Below, one piece after another: positions 46,548-55,392 of a stretch of DNA of 64,000 nt. The translations under genes and the position numbers were made by a program. Origin of the DNA: Geodermatophilus sp. DSM 44513 (GTDB taxonomy: Bacteria > Actinomycetota > Actinomycetes > Mycobacteriales > Geodermatophilaceae); NCBI RefSeq assembly GCF_032460525.1, contig NZ_CP135963.1, positions 1,302,001 through 1,366,000 of the forward strand, read 5' to 3'. Below the pieces are notes generated by a model. That model searched no databases. It was not told where the DNA came from and worked only from the letters and a program-made list of their open reading frames with translations. Position 1 is the stretch's first letter. Each line of letters begins with the position of its first letter.

Positions 46548-47471
46548 GTGCGCGCCCTCACCGCCCTGCCCGACGCCGCGCGCGCCGCCTTCCGCAGCCG
46601 CGTCTCCGGCGACCCGACCGGCGCCCCGGACTGGGTCCGCGACATCGCCCGCGTCGGCACCGGACCGGGCTGGTTCGCACCCGACGGCGTGGTGTGGCGG
46701 GTGCACGGCGACCTGTCCACGCTGGTCGGCGGGGTGGCCGCGCTGCTCGGCCAGGGCGCCCACCCGCTGGCCCTGGCCGGCGTGCAGCGGCACTCGGCCT
46801 ACCGCGAGGACCCGTGGAAGCGGCTGGCCGGCACCGCCCGCTGGCTGGTGGTGAGCACCTTCGGCTCCGCCGAGCTGGCCGAGCGGGAGGCCGGCCGGGT
46901 CCGCGGCATGCACCACAGCGTCCGCGGGGAGGTGGCCGGCCGGCCCTACTCCGCCTCGGACCCGGTGCTGCTGCGCTGGGTGCACCTGGCCTTCACCGAC
47001 GCGTTCCTCGCCGCCCAACAGGCGGTCGGCCAGGACCTCACCGCCCGCTTCGGCCGGGGCTGGCCGGACGTCTACGTGGCCGAGTGGGCGCGCTCCGCCC
47101 AGGCACTGGGCGCCACCGACCTCCCGGCCAGCGCCGCCCAGCTGGCCGAGGCCCTGGCCGCGCACGGCCCCGAGCTCGCCCCGGTGCCGGAATCGCTGCG
47201 GGAGTTCCTCGCCGCCCCGCCGGGCCTGAGCCCGCCCGAGCGGGTGTTCTACCGGGGCCTGTCCGGCGCGGCGGCACACCTGGTCTCCCCGGCGGTCGCC
47301 CCGCACGCCGGCGTCCCCGGCCGGGGCCGCGGCGGGGCGGTGCCGATCGGGGTGGCCCGCACCCAGCTGCGCGCGCTGCGGCTCGCGCTGGGCGCGCACA
47401 GCCCGTCGGAGGAGGCGGCCCGCTGGCGCCTCGGGCTCGGCCCGGCCCCCGCCTGGGCGGCGGGGGCCTGA
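46548..47471 (+). CDS. DUF2236 (MpaB-family) oxygenase
   Basis: 307-aa protein of the ER-bound oxygenase MpaB/latex-clearing Lcp superfamily, histidine-rich haem-type oxygenases. Motifs are WRVHGDLSTLVGGVAALLGQGAHPLALAGVQ with the conserved His/Arg region, DPWKRLAGTARW, and RGMHHSVRGE followed by DPVLLRWVHLAFTDAFL. Family members act on hydrophobic substrates; the one here is unknown. It is convergent with valS, six bases between stops. Confidence 0.82.
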   Translation: MRALTALPDAARAAFRSRVSGDPTGAPDWVRDIARVGTGPGWFAPDGVVWRVHGDLSTLVGGVAALLGQGAHPLALAGVQRHSAYREDPWKRLAGTARWLVVSTFGSAELAEREAGRVRGMHHSVRGEVAGRPYSASDPVLLRWVHLAFTDAFLAAQQAVGQDLTARFGRGWPDVYVAEWARSAQALGATDLPASAAQLAEALAAHGPELAPVPESLREFLAAPPGLSPPERVFYRGLSGAAAHLVSPAVAPHAGVPGRGRGGAVPIGVARTQLRALRLALGAHSPSEEAARWRLGLGPAPAWAAGA

Positions 47472-47477
47472 GCGAGG

Positions 47478-50084
47478 TCAGCCCTCCGCGAGCACGACGT
47501 CCACGGTCAGCGGTCCCTCGCCGGCGACCACGGTCAGCGAGGCGATCCGGCCGGCCTCGGCCAGGTCCCCGCGGGCGGTCTCCACCAGCGCCACCTGCCC
47601 GGCCGGCGCGGTCACCGTGGCGGACTCGACGTCGGCGCGCATCGACACCTTCGCGTCGGACTTCGCCTTCCGCACCCCGGCCAGCGCGGCGGCCACCACC
47701 GGCAGCACCGACGGGTCCCCGCCGTCCGGCAGCTCGGCCGCGGCCGGCCACGGGGACCGGTGCACGGAGCCGGCCTGCCACCAGGACCAGACTTCCTCGG
47801 TGACGAACGGCAGCACCGGGGCGAACAGCCGCAGCTGCACCGACAGCGCCAGCGCCAGCGCCGCCCGGGCGGACTCCGCGGCCGGTCCGCTCCCGTAGGC
47901 GCGGGACTTCACCAGCTCCACGTGGTCGTCGCAGAACGACCAGAAGAACGCCTCGGCCACCTCCAGCGCGCGGGTGTAGTTGTAGGACTCCATCGCCGCG
48001 GTGGCCTGGGCCACCACGTCCGCGAGGCCGGCGAGCAGCGAGAGGTCCACCGGCTCGGTCACCGCGTCCGCCGAGGCCGAGGCCGACGCGCCCAGCCCCA
48101 GCACGAACTTGCCCACGTTGAGCAGCTTGATGGCCAGCCGGCGGCCGACCTTCATCTGCGCCTCGTCGAAGGGGGAGTCCGCCCCCGGCCGGGCACCGGC
48201 GGCCCGCCAGCGCACCGCGTCGGTGCCGTAGCGCTCCAGCACGTCGATCGGGGTGACCACGTTGCCCTTGGACTTCGACATCTTCTTGCGGTCGGGGTCC
48301 ACGACGAAGCCGGAGATGGTGGCGTGCGTCCAGGGCACCGTGCCGTGCTCGAAGTGCGAGCGGACGACGGTGGAGAACAGCCAGGTGCGGATGATGTCGT
48401 GGGCCTGCGGGCGCTGGTCCATCGGGAAGACGTGCGCGAACAGCTCCGGGTCGGTGTCCCAACCCGAGGCCACCTGCGGCGACAGCGACGAGGTCGCCCA
48501 GGTGTCCATGACGTCGGGGTCGGCCACGAACCCCCCGGGGACGCCGCGCTGGGACTCGGTGTAGCCCTCCGGGACGTCGGAGGACGGGTCGACCGGCAGT
48601 GCCGTCTCCGGCGCCAGCAGCGGCTCGTCGAACACCGGCTCCCCGGCGTCGTCCAGGCGGTACCAGACCGGGAACGGGACGCCGAAGAACCGCTGCCGGC
48701 TGATCAGCCAGTCGCCGTTGAGGCCCTCCACCCAGTTCTCGTAGCGGTGCCGCATGTGCTCGGGCACCCACCGGATCTCCCGGCCGCGGGCGACCAGCGC
48801 CTCCCGCAGCTCGGCGTCCCGGCCGCCGTTGCGGATGTACCACTGCCGCGTGGTGACGATCTCCAGCGGCCGCTCGCCCTTCTCGAAGAACTTCACCGGG
48901 TGGGTGATCGGCCGCGGCTCGCCGTCCAGGTCACCGGACTCGCGCAGCAGCTCCACCATGCGCTGCTGGGCGCTGAACACCGTCTTGCCGGCCAGCTCGG
49001 CGTAGAGCGCCGCGGGGACGCCGGGCGGCGGCTCGGGCAGCAGCCGGCCGTCCCAGCCGACGATCGCGCGGGTGGGCAGCTGCAGCTCCCGCCACCAGGT
49101 GACGTCGTTGAGGTCCCCGAAGGTGCAGATCATCGCGATGCCCGAGCCCTTGTCCGGCTCGGCGAGGCGGTGGGCCACCACGGGCACCTCGACGCCGAAC
49201 ACCGGCGTCCGCACGGTGGAGCCGAACAGCGGCCGGTACCGCTCGTCGTCGGGGTGGGCGACCAGCGCGACGCAGGCGGGCAGCAGCTCGGGGCGGGTGG
49301 TCTCGATGTGCACCGGGCCGGAGGGGCCGCTGGCTGGGTCGGGCTGGGCGGAGATGGGATGGAAGGCGATCCGGTGGTAGGCGCCGGGGCGCTCGCGGTC
49401 CTCCAGCTCGGCCTGGGCGACCGCGGTGCGGAAGGTGACGTCCCAGAGGGTGGGCGCCTCCTGCGCGTAGGCCTCGCCGCGGGCCAGGTTGTGCAGGAAC
49501 GCGCGCTGCGCGGTGGCCCGGGAGGTCGCCGAGATCGTGCGGTAGACGTTCGTCCAGTCCACCGACAGCCCGACGCGGCGCCACAGCTCGGCGAACGCCT
49601 CCTCGTCCTCCGCCGTCAGCCGCTCGCACAGCTCGACGAAGTTGCGGCGGGAGACCGGCAGCTGGTCCTTGCCCGGCTTCTCGGGCGGGGTGAGGCCCTC
49701 CTCGTAGGGCAGCGAGGGGTCGCAGCGGACGCCGTAGTAGTTCTGCACCCGCCGCTCGGTGGGCAGGCCGTTGTCGTCCCAGCCCATCGGGTAGAACACG
49801 TGCCGCCCGCGCATCCGCTGGTAGCGGGCGACGATGTCGGTGTGCGTGTAGCTGAACACGTGCCCGACGTGCAGCGACCCGCTGGCCGTCGGCGGCGGGG
49901 TGTCGATCGACCAGGTCTGCTCCCGCGGGGCCGCCAGCGCGGCCGCCCGGTCGAAGGCGTAGGTGCCGTCGGCCGCCCAGCGGGCCGTCCACTTGCCCTC
50001 GAGCCCGTCCAGCGACGGCTTGTCCGGTACACCGGCGACCGTCCCCGGAGCCGGGGGGACGGAGGTCGTGGTGTCGGCAGCCAT
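47478..50084 (-). CDS. valS: Valyl-tRNA synthetase, archaeal-like type
   Basis: Charges tRNA-Val. 868 aa. The HIGH motif is HVGH (72-75, [12 protein letters not shown]), KMSKSKGN is present and the anticodon-binding domain follows. The segment after the first motif reads [13 protein letters not shown] in place of the usual bacterial GTDHAGIATQ, which places it with the archaeal-type ValRS found also in rickettsiae and some actinobacteria. The coiled-coil arm typical of bacterial ValRS is short or absent. ATG 50084 is selected by TAGACT seven bases upstream. It is divergent from folC as in related genomes. Confidence 0.93.
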   Translation of the reverse strand: MAADTTTSVPPAPGTVAGVPDKPSLDGLEGKWTARWAADGTYAFDRAAALAAPREQTWSIDTPPPTASGSLHVGHVFSYTHTDIVARYQRMRGRHVFYPMGWDDNGLPTERRVQNYYGVRCDPSLPYEEGLTPPEKPGKDQLPVSRRNFVELCERLTAEDEEAFAELWRRVGLSVDWTNVYRTISATSRATAQRAFLHNLARGEAYAQEAPTLWDVTFRTAVAQAELEDRERPGAYHRIAFHPISAQPDPASGPSGPVHIETTRPELLPACVALVAHPDDERYRPLFGSTVRTPVFGVEVPVVAHRLAEPDKGSGIAMICTFGDLNDVTWWRELQLPTRAIVGWDGRLLPEPPPGVPAALYAELAGKTVFSAQQRMVELLRESGDLDGEPRPITHPVKFFEKGERPLEIVTTRQWYIRNGGRDAELREALVARGREIRWVPEHMRHRYENWVEGLNGDWLISRQRFFGVPFPVWYRLDDAGEPVFDEPLLAPETALPVDPSSDVPEGYTESQRGVPGGFVADPDVMDTWATSSLSPQVASGWDTDPELFAHVFPMDQRPQAHDIIRTWLFSTVVRSHFEHGTVPWTHATISGFVVDPDRKKMSKSKGNVVTPIDVLERYGTDAVRWRAAGARPGADSPFDEAQMKVGRRLAIKLLNVGKFVLGLGASASASADAVTEPVDLSLLAGLADVVAQATAAMESYNYTRALEVAEAFFWSFCDDHVELVKSRAYGSGPAAESARAALALALSVQLRLFAPVLPFVTEEVWSWWQAGSVHRSPWPAAAELPDGGDPSVLPVVAAALAGVRKAKSDAKVSMRADVESATVTAPAGQVALVETARGDLAEAGRIASLTVVAGEGPLTVDVVLAEG

Positions 50085-50091
50085 GGGCCTC

Positions 50092-50097
50092 AGTCTA
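50092..50097 (-). promoter_or_regulatory. -10 box of a leaderless valS promoter
   Basis: TAGACT on the minus strand, seven bases, ATG 50084. Confidence 0.5.
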
Positions 50098-50113
50098 GGA
50101 AGCGGGCGGCTGG

Positions 50114-50119
50114 CATCCT
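50114..50119 (+). promoter_or_regulatory. -10 box of a leaderless folC promoter
   Basis: CATCCT, seven bases, ATG 50127. valS and folC start codons are only 42 bases apart, so their promoters stand back to back. Confidence 0.4.
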
Positions 50120-50126
50120 GGACGGG

Positions 50127-51482
50127 ATGAGCAGCACCCGGACCGCCGACCTCGCCCGCGTCGAGGGCGAGCTGCTGGCCCGCTGGCCGGAGACGCGCCT
50201 GGAGCCCTCGCTCGGCCGGATCGCCGCCCTGGTGGACCTGCTCGGCTCGCCGCACCGGGCCTACCCCGTCGTCCAGGTGGCCGGCACCAACGGCAAGACG
50301 ACGACGGCGCGGATGGTCGACGAGCTGCTGCGCGGCTTCGGCCTGCGGGTGGGCCGGTTCACCAGCCCGCACCTGCAGTCGGTGCGTGAGCGGATCGTGC
50401 TCGACGGCGAGCCGGTCACCCCCGAGCGGTTCGTGGAGACCTACGAGGACGTCGCGCCGTACGTGCAGATGGTCGACGCCGCCGGCGGGCACCCGATGAG
50501 CTTCTTCGAGGTCATGGTGGGCATGGCCTACGCGACCTTCGCCGAGGCCCCGGTCGACGTCGCCGTGATCGAGGTCGGGATGGGCGGCACCTGGGACGCC
50601 ACCAACGTCGTCGACGCCCGGGTCGCCGTCGTCACCCCGGTGGCGCTGGACCACGCCGAGTACCTCGGCCCCGACGTCGGCACCATCGCCGGGGAGAAGG
50701 CCGGGGTGATCAAGCGCGACGCGGTCGCGGTGCTGGCCCGCCAGCAGCCCGCGGCGCTGGACGCGCTGGTCCGCCGGGCGGTCGAGGTGGAGGCCGTGGT
50801 CGCGCGGGAGGGCACCGAGTTCGGCGTCCTGGAGCGGAAGGTCGCCGTCGGCGGGCAGCAGGTGCGGCTGCAGGGCCTGGGCGGGGAGTACGCGGAGCTG
50901 TTCCTCCCGCTGTTCGGCGCGCACCAGGCGCAGAACGCCGCGACCGCGCTGGCCGCCGTCGAGGCCTTCCTCGGCGCCGGCGCGGGCACCGGGCCGGTCG
51001 ACCAGGAGACCGTGCGCGCCGCGTTCGCCGCCGTCCGGTCACCGGGCCGCCTCGAGCGGGTGCGCACCAGCCCGACGGTGCTGGTCGACGCCGCGCACAA
51101 CCCCGCCGGCATGGCGGCGACGGTCGAAGCGGTGCGGGAGTCCTTCGACTTCACCCGGTTGGTCGGGGTGGTCGGCGTGGTCCGCGGCAAGGACGTCGAG
51201 GGCATGCTGCGGGAGCTGGAGGGCGTCTGCGCGGAGCTGGTGGTCACCGAGAACGGCTCGCCGCGGGCGATGCCGGCCGACGAGCTGGGCGCGCTGGCCG
51301 TCGACGTCTTCGGCGCCGGCCGGGTCAGCGTCTCCCCGCGGCTGCCAGAGGCCCTCACGGAGGCGATCGAGCTGGCCGAGGCCGGCCCGGACGACGCCCT
51401 GGGCGGCTCCGGTGTGCTGGTCACCGGCAGCGTCGTCACCGCCGGCGAGGCCCGCACGGTCCTCGGCCGGGGCGCGCGGTGA
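50127..51482 (+). CDS. folC: Dihydrofolate synthase / folylpolyglutamate synthase
   Basis: ATP-dependent ligase adding glutamate to dihydropteroate and to folates. 451 aa. The P-loop [12 protein letters not shown] is at 51-62. [11 protein letters not shown] (omega loop), [24 protein letters not shown] and GEKAGVIK follow, and [11 protein letters not shown] is the C-domain signature. It is divergent from valS and followed by the DUF4233 gene after about 70 bases, as in M. tuberculosis. Confidence 0.95.
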   Translation: MSSTRTADLARVEGELLARWPETRLEPSLGRIAALVDLLGSPHRAYPVVQVAGTNGKTTTARMVDELLRGFGLRVGRFTSPHLQSVRERIVLDGEPVTPERFVETYEDVAPYVQMVDAAGGHPMSFFEVMVGMAYATFAEAPVDVAVIEVGMGGTWDATNVVDARVAVVTPVALDHAEYLGPDVGTIAGEKAGVIKRDAVAVLARQQPAALDALVRRAVEVEAVVAREGTEFGVLERKVAVGGQQVRLQGLGGEYAELFLPLFGAHQAQNAATALAAVEAFLGAGAGTGPVDQETVRAAFAAVRSPGRLERVRTSPTVLVDAAHNPAGMAATVEAVRESFDFTRLVGVVGVVRGKDVEGMLRELEGVCAELVVTENGSPRAMPADELGALAVDVFGAGRVSVSPRLPEALTEAIELAEAGPDDALGGSGVLVTGSVVTAGEARTVLGRGAR

Positions 51483-51555
51483 CCGAGCTGGCGAGGTCAC
51501 CGATGGGCGCAGCACGGCCCCGCACGGTGCCGACGAGCGCCAGCGAGGAGGCACC

Positions 51556-51945
51556 GTGACGGCGCCGGACCCGGTGCGGGCGGCCCGGGCGCTGCGCGGG
51601 TCGGCGGCCGCGGTGCTGGTGCTCGAGGGCATCGCGGTGCTGTTCGTGCCGCGCGGCATCGCCCAGTCGGGCGACGGTCTCGGCGGCGTGGAGCTCATCC
51701 TCCTGCTGGTGCTGGCCGGCGTCCTCGTGCTGGCCAGCGGGGTGCAGCGCCGTCCGCAGGGCCTGGTGGTGGGCACCGCGCTGCAGGTGCCGCTGCTGCT
51801 CACCGGCCTGCTCAACGGCGCCATGTGGTTCGTCGGCGGCGTCTTCGTGCTCATCTGGCTGTACCTGCTGCAGATCCGCAAGGAGCTGCTCGGCTCCCCG
51901 TTCGGCGACCCCGCGCCCCGGGGGGACGGCGACCCCGCCGCGTAG
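51556..51945 (+). CDS. DUF4233 membrane protein (Rv2446c-like)
   Basis: 129-aa integral membrane protein with about four helices ([66 protein letters not shown]). The family always sits between folC and ndk in actinobacteria and has no assigned function. GTG 51556 follows GAGGAG five bases upstream. The stop codon is part of the ndk -10 box. Confidence 0.85.
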   Translation: MTAPDPVRAARALRGSAAAVLVLEGIAVLFVPRGIAQSGDGLGGVELILLLVLAGVLVLASGVQRRPQGLVVGTALQVPLLLTGLLNGAMWFVGGVFVLIWLYLLQIRKELLGSPFGDPAPRGDGDPAA

Positions 51946-51948
51946 GCT
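51943..51948 (+). promoter_or_regulatory. -10 box of a leaderless ndk promoter
   Basis: TAGGCT, eight bases, GTG 51957. Its TAG is the stop codon of the DUF4233 gene. Confidence 0.4.
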
Positions 51949-51956
51949 GCCCTCCC

Positions 51957-52376
51957 GTGTCCGCACCCGCGCCCGAGCGCACCCTGGTCCTCGTCAAGCC
52001 CGACGGCGTCGCCCGCGGCCTGGTCGGCGAGGTGATCTCCCGGCTGGAGGCCAAGGGGCTGCGCCTGGTCGCCGCCGAGCTGCGCACGCTGGGCCGCGAC
52101 GTGGCCGAGGAGCACTACGGCGAGCACCGCGAGCGGCCGTTCTTCGGCTCGCTGGTCGACTTCATCACCGGCGGCCCGCTGCTCGCGCTGGTCGTCGAGG
52201 GCCCGCGCGCCATCGAGGCGTTCCGCGCGCTGGCCGGCGCCACCGACCCGGTCAAGGCCGCGCCCGGCACCATCCGCGGCGACCACGCCCTGGAGGTGCA
52301 GGAGAACGTCGTGCACGGCTCGGACTCCCCGGAGTCCGCCGCCCGCGAGATCGGCCTGTTCTTCCCGCAGCTCTAG
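51957..52376 (+). CDS. ndk: Nucleoside diphosphate kinase
   Basis: Transfers the terminal phosphate between nucleoside tri- and diphosphates. 139 aa, full length. [17 protein letters not shown] at the N-terminus, GTIRGDHA and [16 protein letters not shown] with the phosphohistidine. Order folC - DUF4233 - ndk is conserved. A palindromic element (copy D) begins two bases after its stop. Confidence 0.96.
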   Translation: MSAPAPERTLVLVKPDGVARGLVGEVISRLEAKGLRLVAAELRTLGRDVAEEHYGEHRERPFFGSLVDFITGGPLLALVVEGPRAIEAFRALAGATDPVKAAPGTIRGDHALEVQENVVHGSDSPESAAREIGLFFPQL

Positions 52377-52378
52377 AA

Positions 52379-52434
52379 GGACCCCCTCGCCCCCCGCCAC
52401 TCGCACGCTCGCGGCGGCACCCTGCGAGGGGGCC
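52379..52434. repeat. Intergenic palindromic element, copy D (probable ndk terminator)
   Basis: Arms 52379-52390 and 52424-52434 around the same GCGAGCGTGCGAG core, in inverted orientation relative to copy A. The fourth pair from the loop side is A-T here, a third variant of a co-varying position. Confidence 0.75.
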
Positions 52435-52438
52435 CGGC

Positions 52439-52444
52439 TACCCT
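52439..52444 (+). promoter_or_regulatory. -10 box of a leaderless promoter for the radical SAM gene
   Basis: TACCCT, nine bases, ATG 52454, directly behind the palindromic element that ends the ndk transcript. Confidence 0.4.
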
Positions 52445-52453
52445 GGTCGGGTC

Positions 52454-54379
52454 ATGAACGGTGAAACGCTGTACCCCCGTCTCGAACCGCTGCTCGCCCA
52501 GGTGGCCAAGCCGATCCAGTACGTCGGCGGTGAGCTGAACGCGCAGGTCAAGGCGTGGGACGACGTCGCCGTCCACTGGGCGCTGATGTACCCCGACGCC
52601 TACGAGGTGGGGCTGCCCAACCAGGGCCTGATGATCCTCTACGAGGTGCTCAACGAGCGGCCCGACGCCCTGGCCGAGCGCACCTACGCCGTCTGGCCCG
52701 ACCTCGCCGCGTTGATGCGCGAGCACGGCGTCGGCCAGTTCACCGTCGACTCCCACCGCGCGGTCGCCGACTTCGACGTCCTCGGCGTCAGCTTCGCCAC
52801 CGAGCTCGGCTACACCAACCTGCTCGAGGCCCTGGACCTCGCCGGGGTGCCGCTGCACGCGGTCGACCGCGACGAGACCCACCCGGTCGTCGTCGCCGGC
52901 GGGCACGCCGCGTTCAACCCCGAGCCGGTGGCCGACTTCGTCGACTGCGCCGTCCTCGGCGACGGCGAGCAGGTCGTCGGCGACGTCACCGACGTGGTCG
53001 CGGCGTGGAAGGCCCAGGGCCGCCCCGGCGGCCGGGTGGAGCTGCTGGCCCGGCTGGCCCGGGTCGACGGCGTCTACGTGCCGCGCTTCTACGCGGTCTC
53101 CTACGCCCCGGACGGCGGCATCGCGGCCGTGACGCGCGCCCGCGAGGACGTCCCGGCGCGGGTGGGCAAGCGCACCGTCATGGACCTCGACGAGTGGCCG
53201 TACCCGAAGACGCCGCTGGTGCCGCTGGCCGAGAGCGTGCACGAGCGGATGAGCGTGGAGATCTTCCGCGGCTGCACCCGCGGCTGCCGGTTCTGCCAGG
53301 CCGGGATGATCACCCGGCCGGTGCGCGAGCGGACCATCACCGGCATCGGCTCGATGGTCGACCAGGGCCTGCGCGCGACCGGCTACGAGGAGGTCGGGCT
53401 GCTGTCGCTGTCCAGCGCCGACCACTCCGAGATCGGCCAGGTGGCCAAGGAGCTCGCCGACCGCTACGAGGGCACCAACACCGGCCTGTCCCTCCCGAGC
53501 ACCCGGGTGGACGCCTTCAACGTCACCCTGGCCAACGAGCTGTCCCGCAACGGCCGCCGCTCCGGCCTCACCTTCGCCCCCGAGGGCGGCAGCGAGCGGA
53601 TCCGCCGGGTGATCAACAAGACGGTGTCCAAGGAGGACCTGGTCCGCACCGTCACCACCGCCTACGCCAACGGCTGGACGCAGGTGAAGCTCTACTTCAT
53701 GTGCGGTCTGCCCACGGAGACCGACGAGGACGTGCTGGAGATCGCCGAGCTCGCCGTCGAGGTGATCCGCGCCGGGCGGGAGGCCAGCGGGCGCAAGGAC
53801 ATCCGCTGCACCGTCTCCATCGGCGGCTTCGTGCCCAAGCCGCACACCCCGTTCCAGTGGGCCGCGCAGGCCAGCGCGGACACCATCGACTCCCGCCTCC
53901 GGGTGCTGCGCCAGGCGATCAACGCCGACCGGCGCATCGGCCGCTCCATCGGCCTGCGGTACCACGACGGCAAGCCCGGCGTGGTCGAGGGCCTGCTGTC
54001 CCGCGGCGACCGCCGGGTGGGCCGGGTCATCGAGCGGGTGTGGCGCGAGGGCGGGAGGTTCGACGGCTGGAGCGAGCACTTCTCCTACGAACGGTGGACG
54101 CAGGCCGCGGCCGCGGAGCTCGCCGCGTTCGGCGTCGACCTGGACTGGTACACCACCCGCGAGCGCGGCCAGGACGAGGTGCTGCCCTGGGACCACCTGG
54201 ACTCCGGGCTGGACAAGGAGTGGCTCTGGGACGACTGGCAGGAGGCCCTCGCCGAGGAGGAGGTCGCCGACTGCCGGTGGACCCCCTGCTACGACTGCGG
54301 CGTCTGCCCCACCAACGGCACGGAGATCCAGATCGGGCCGACCGGGCGCAGCCTGCTGCCGCTCACGGTCGTCCGCTAG
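52454..54379 (+). CDS. B12-binding-domain radical SAM protein (TIGR03960 family)
   Basis: 641 aa. A Rossmann-like cobalamin-binding-type N-terminal domain (MYPDAYEVGLPNQGL, LGVSFATELGYTNLLEAL, VVAGGHAAFNPEPVADF) is followed by the radical SAM core with GCTRGCRFCQAGM (Cys at about 274, 278, 281) and LTFAPEGGSERIR. The C-terminal segment carries CRWTPCYDCGVCPTNG, possibly a further cluster site. The family travels with the DUF2344 protein encoded next, and both precede rne in actinobacteria, suggesting an RNA- or ribosome-related role that is unproven. Confidence 0.9.
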   Translation: MNGETLYPRLEPLLAQVAKPIQYVGGELNAQVKAWDDVAVHWALMYPDAYEVGLPNQGLMILYEVLNERPDALAERTYAVWPDLAALMREHGVGQFTVDSHRAVADFDVLGVSFATELGYTNLLEALDLAGVPLHAVDRDETHPVVVAGGHAAFNPEPVADFVDCAVLGDGEQVVGDVTDVVAAWKAQGRPGGRVELLARLARVDGVYVPRFYAVSYAPDGGIAAVTRAREDVPARVGKRTVMDLDEWPYPKTPLVPLAESVHERMSVEIFRGCTRGCRFCQAGMITRPVRERTITGIGSMVDQGLRATGYEEVGLLSLSSADHSEIGQVAKELADRYEGTNTGLSLPSTRVDAFNVTLANELSRNGRRSGLTFAPEGGSERIRRVINKTVSKEDLVRTVTTAYANGWTQVKLYFMCGLPTETDEDVLEIAELAVEVIRAGREASGRKDIRCTVSIGGFVPKPHTPFQWAAQASADTIDSRLRVLRQAINADRRIGRSIGLRYHDGKPGVVEGLLSRGDRRVGRVIERVWREGGRFDGWSEHFSYERWTQAAAAELAAFGVDLDWYTTRERGQDEVLPWDHLDSGLDKEWLWDDWQEALAEEEVADCRWTPCYDCGVCPTNGTEIQIGPTGRSLLPLTVVR

Positions 54380-55143
54380 TGGCCCGCCAGCCCGAGGGCC
54401 CGCCGCCGCCCCCGACGGTGCAGAAGCTGCGGCTGCGCTACGCCAAGCGCGGGCCGCTGCGCTTCGCCTCGCACCGCGACCTCGCCCGCGCCCTGGAGCG
54501 CGCGCTGCGCCGGGCCCAGGTGCCCATGGCCTTCTCCGCCGGGTTCAGCCCGCACCCGAAGATCTCCTACGTCGGCGCCGCGCCCACCGGGTCGGCCAGC
54601 GAGGCCGAGTACGCGGAGATCGGCCTGACCCGGCGGTGCGAACCCGAGGCGGTGCGGGCCGCGCTGGACGCCTCGCTGCCCCCCGGCATCGACGTCCTCG
54701 AGTGCGTGGAGGCCCTGGGCCCGGGGTCGCTGGCCGACCGGATCGACGCGGCCGTGTGGCGGGTCGAGCTGCCCGGCGTGGCGCCCGCGGAGCTGGCCGC
54801 GGCGGTCGAGGCGTTCCTGGCCGCCGAGGTGGTCACCGTCGCCAAGCGCACCAAGAACGGGCTCCGGGATGTCGACGCGCGGCCCGCCGTGGCCGACGCG
54901 TCGGCGGGCGGGGAGTCAGGTTGTGCCATACTGCACATGGTCGTCCGGCAGGTGACGCCCTCCGTTCGACCCGACGACGTGTTGGCCGCCCTGGTTGCCG
55001 TCGCCGACCTGCGCCCGCCGTCGCCCCCCCGGGCCGTGCGTGAGGCGCAGGGCCGGCTCGACGGCAGCGGGACGGTGGCCGACCCGCTCGGCCCGGACCG
55101 CGTCGCAGGCGCCCGCTGCCAGGGGGAGCCCGCCGCGGTCTGA
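54379..55143 (+). CDS. TIGR03936 / DUF2344 protein
   Basis: 254 aa. Typical start of the family: LRLRYAKRGPLRFASHRDLARALERALRRA, then FSAGFSPHPKISY and AEIGLTRRC. The start GTG shares its G with the TAG stop of the radical SAM gene, so translation is coupled. In many bacteria the two proteins are fused or adjacent, which implies a shared pathway. The function is unknown. The C-terminal 60 residues are low-complexity. Confidence 0.87.
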   Translation: MARQPEGPPPPPTVQKLRLRYAKRGPLRFASHRDLARALERALRRAQVPMAFSAGFSPHPKISYVGAAPTGSASEAEYAEIGLTRRCEPEAVRAALDASLPPGIDVLECVEALGPGSLADRIDAAVWRVELPGVAPAELAAAVEAFLAAEVVTVAKRTKNGLRDVDARPAVADASAGGESGCAILHMVVRQVTPSVRPDDVLAALVAVADLRPPSPPRAVREAQGRLDGSGTVADPLGPDRVAGARCQGEPAAV

Positions 55144-55392
55144 CCGTGGGCCGGGGCGCACGCCGTCGCGCGACACGGCTGCCAGACGTGACGCACCCCG
55201 AGATCTCGCACCACCCCGCACCACCCGGCGCCCGGCCGCGGCGACACCTCGCCCGGGCACCGGCCCCAGACTTCGCGGGTCGAGCCTGCCGCCGAACCCG
55301 GCGCGGGCCCGCCCCGCCCCACCCGTGCTCCTGCGCGGCCGCCCGTCCTCGCGATCGGCGCCCGGGAGCAGTACACAGGAGGCGAGCCACCC

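Noticed and set aside
44076..47399. A 1107-codon minus-strand frame over clpX and beyond
   Set aside because: Antisense to clpX and the DUF2236 gene. High GC keeps the opposite strand open; there are no motifs of its own.
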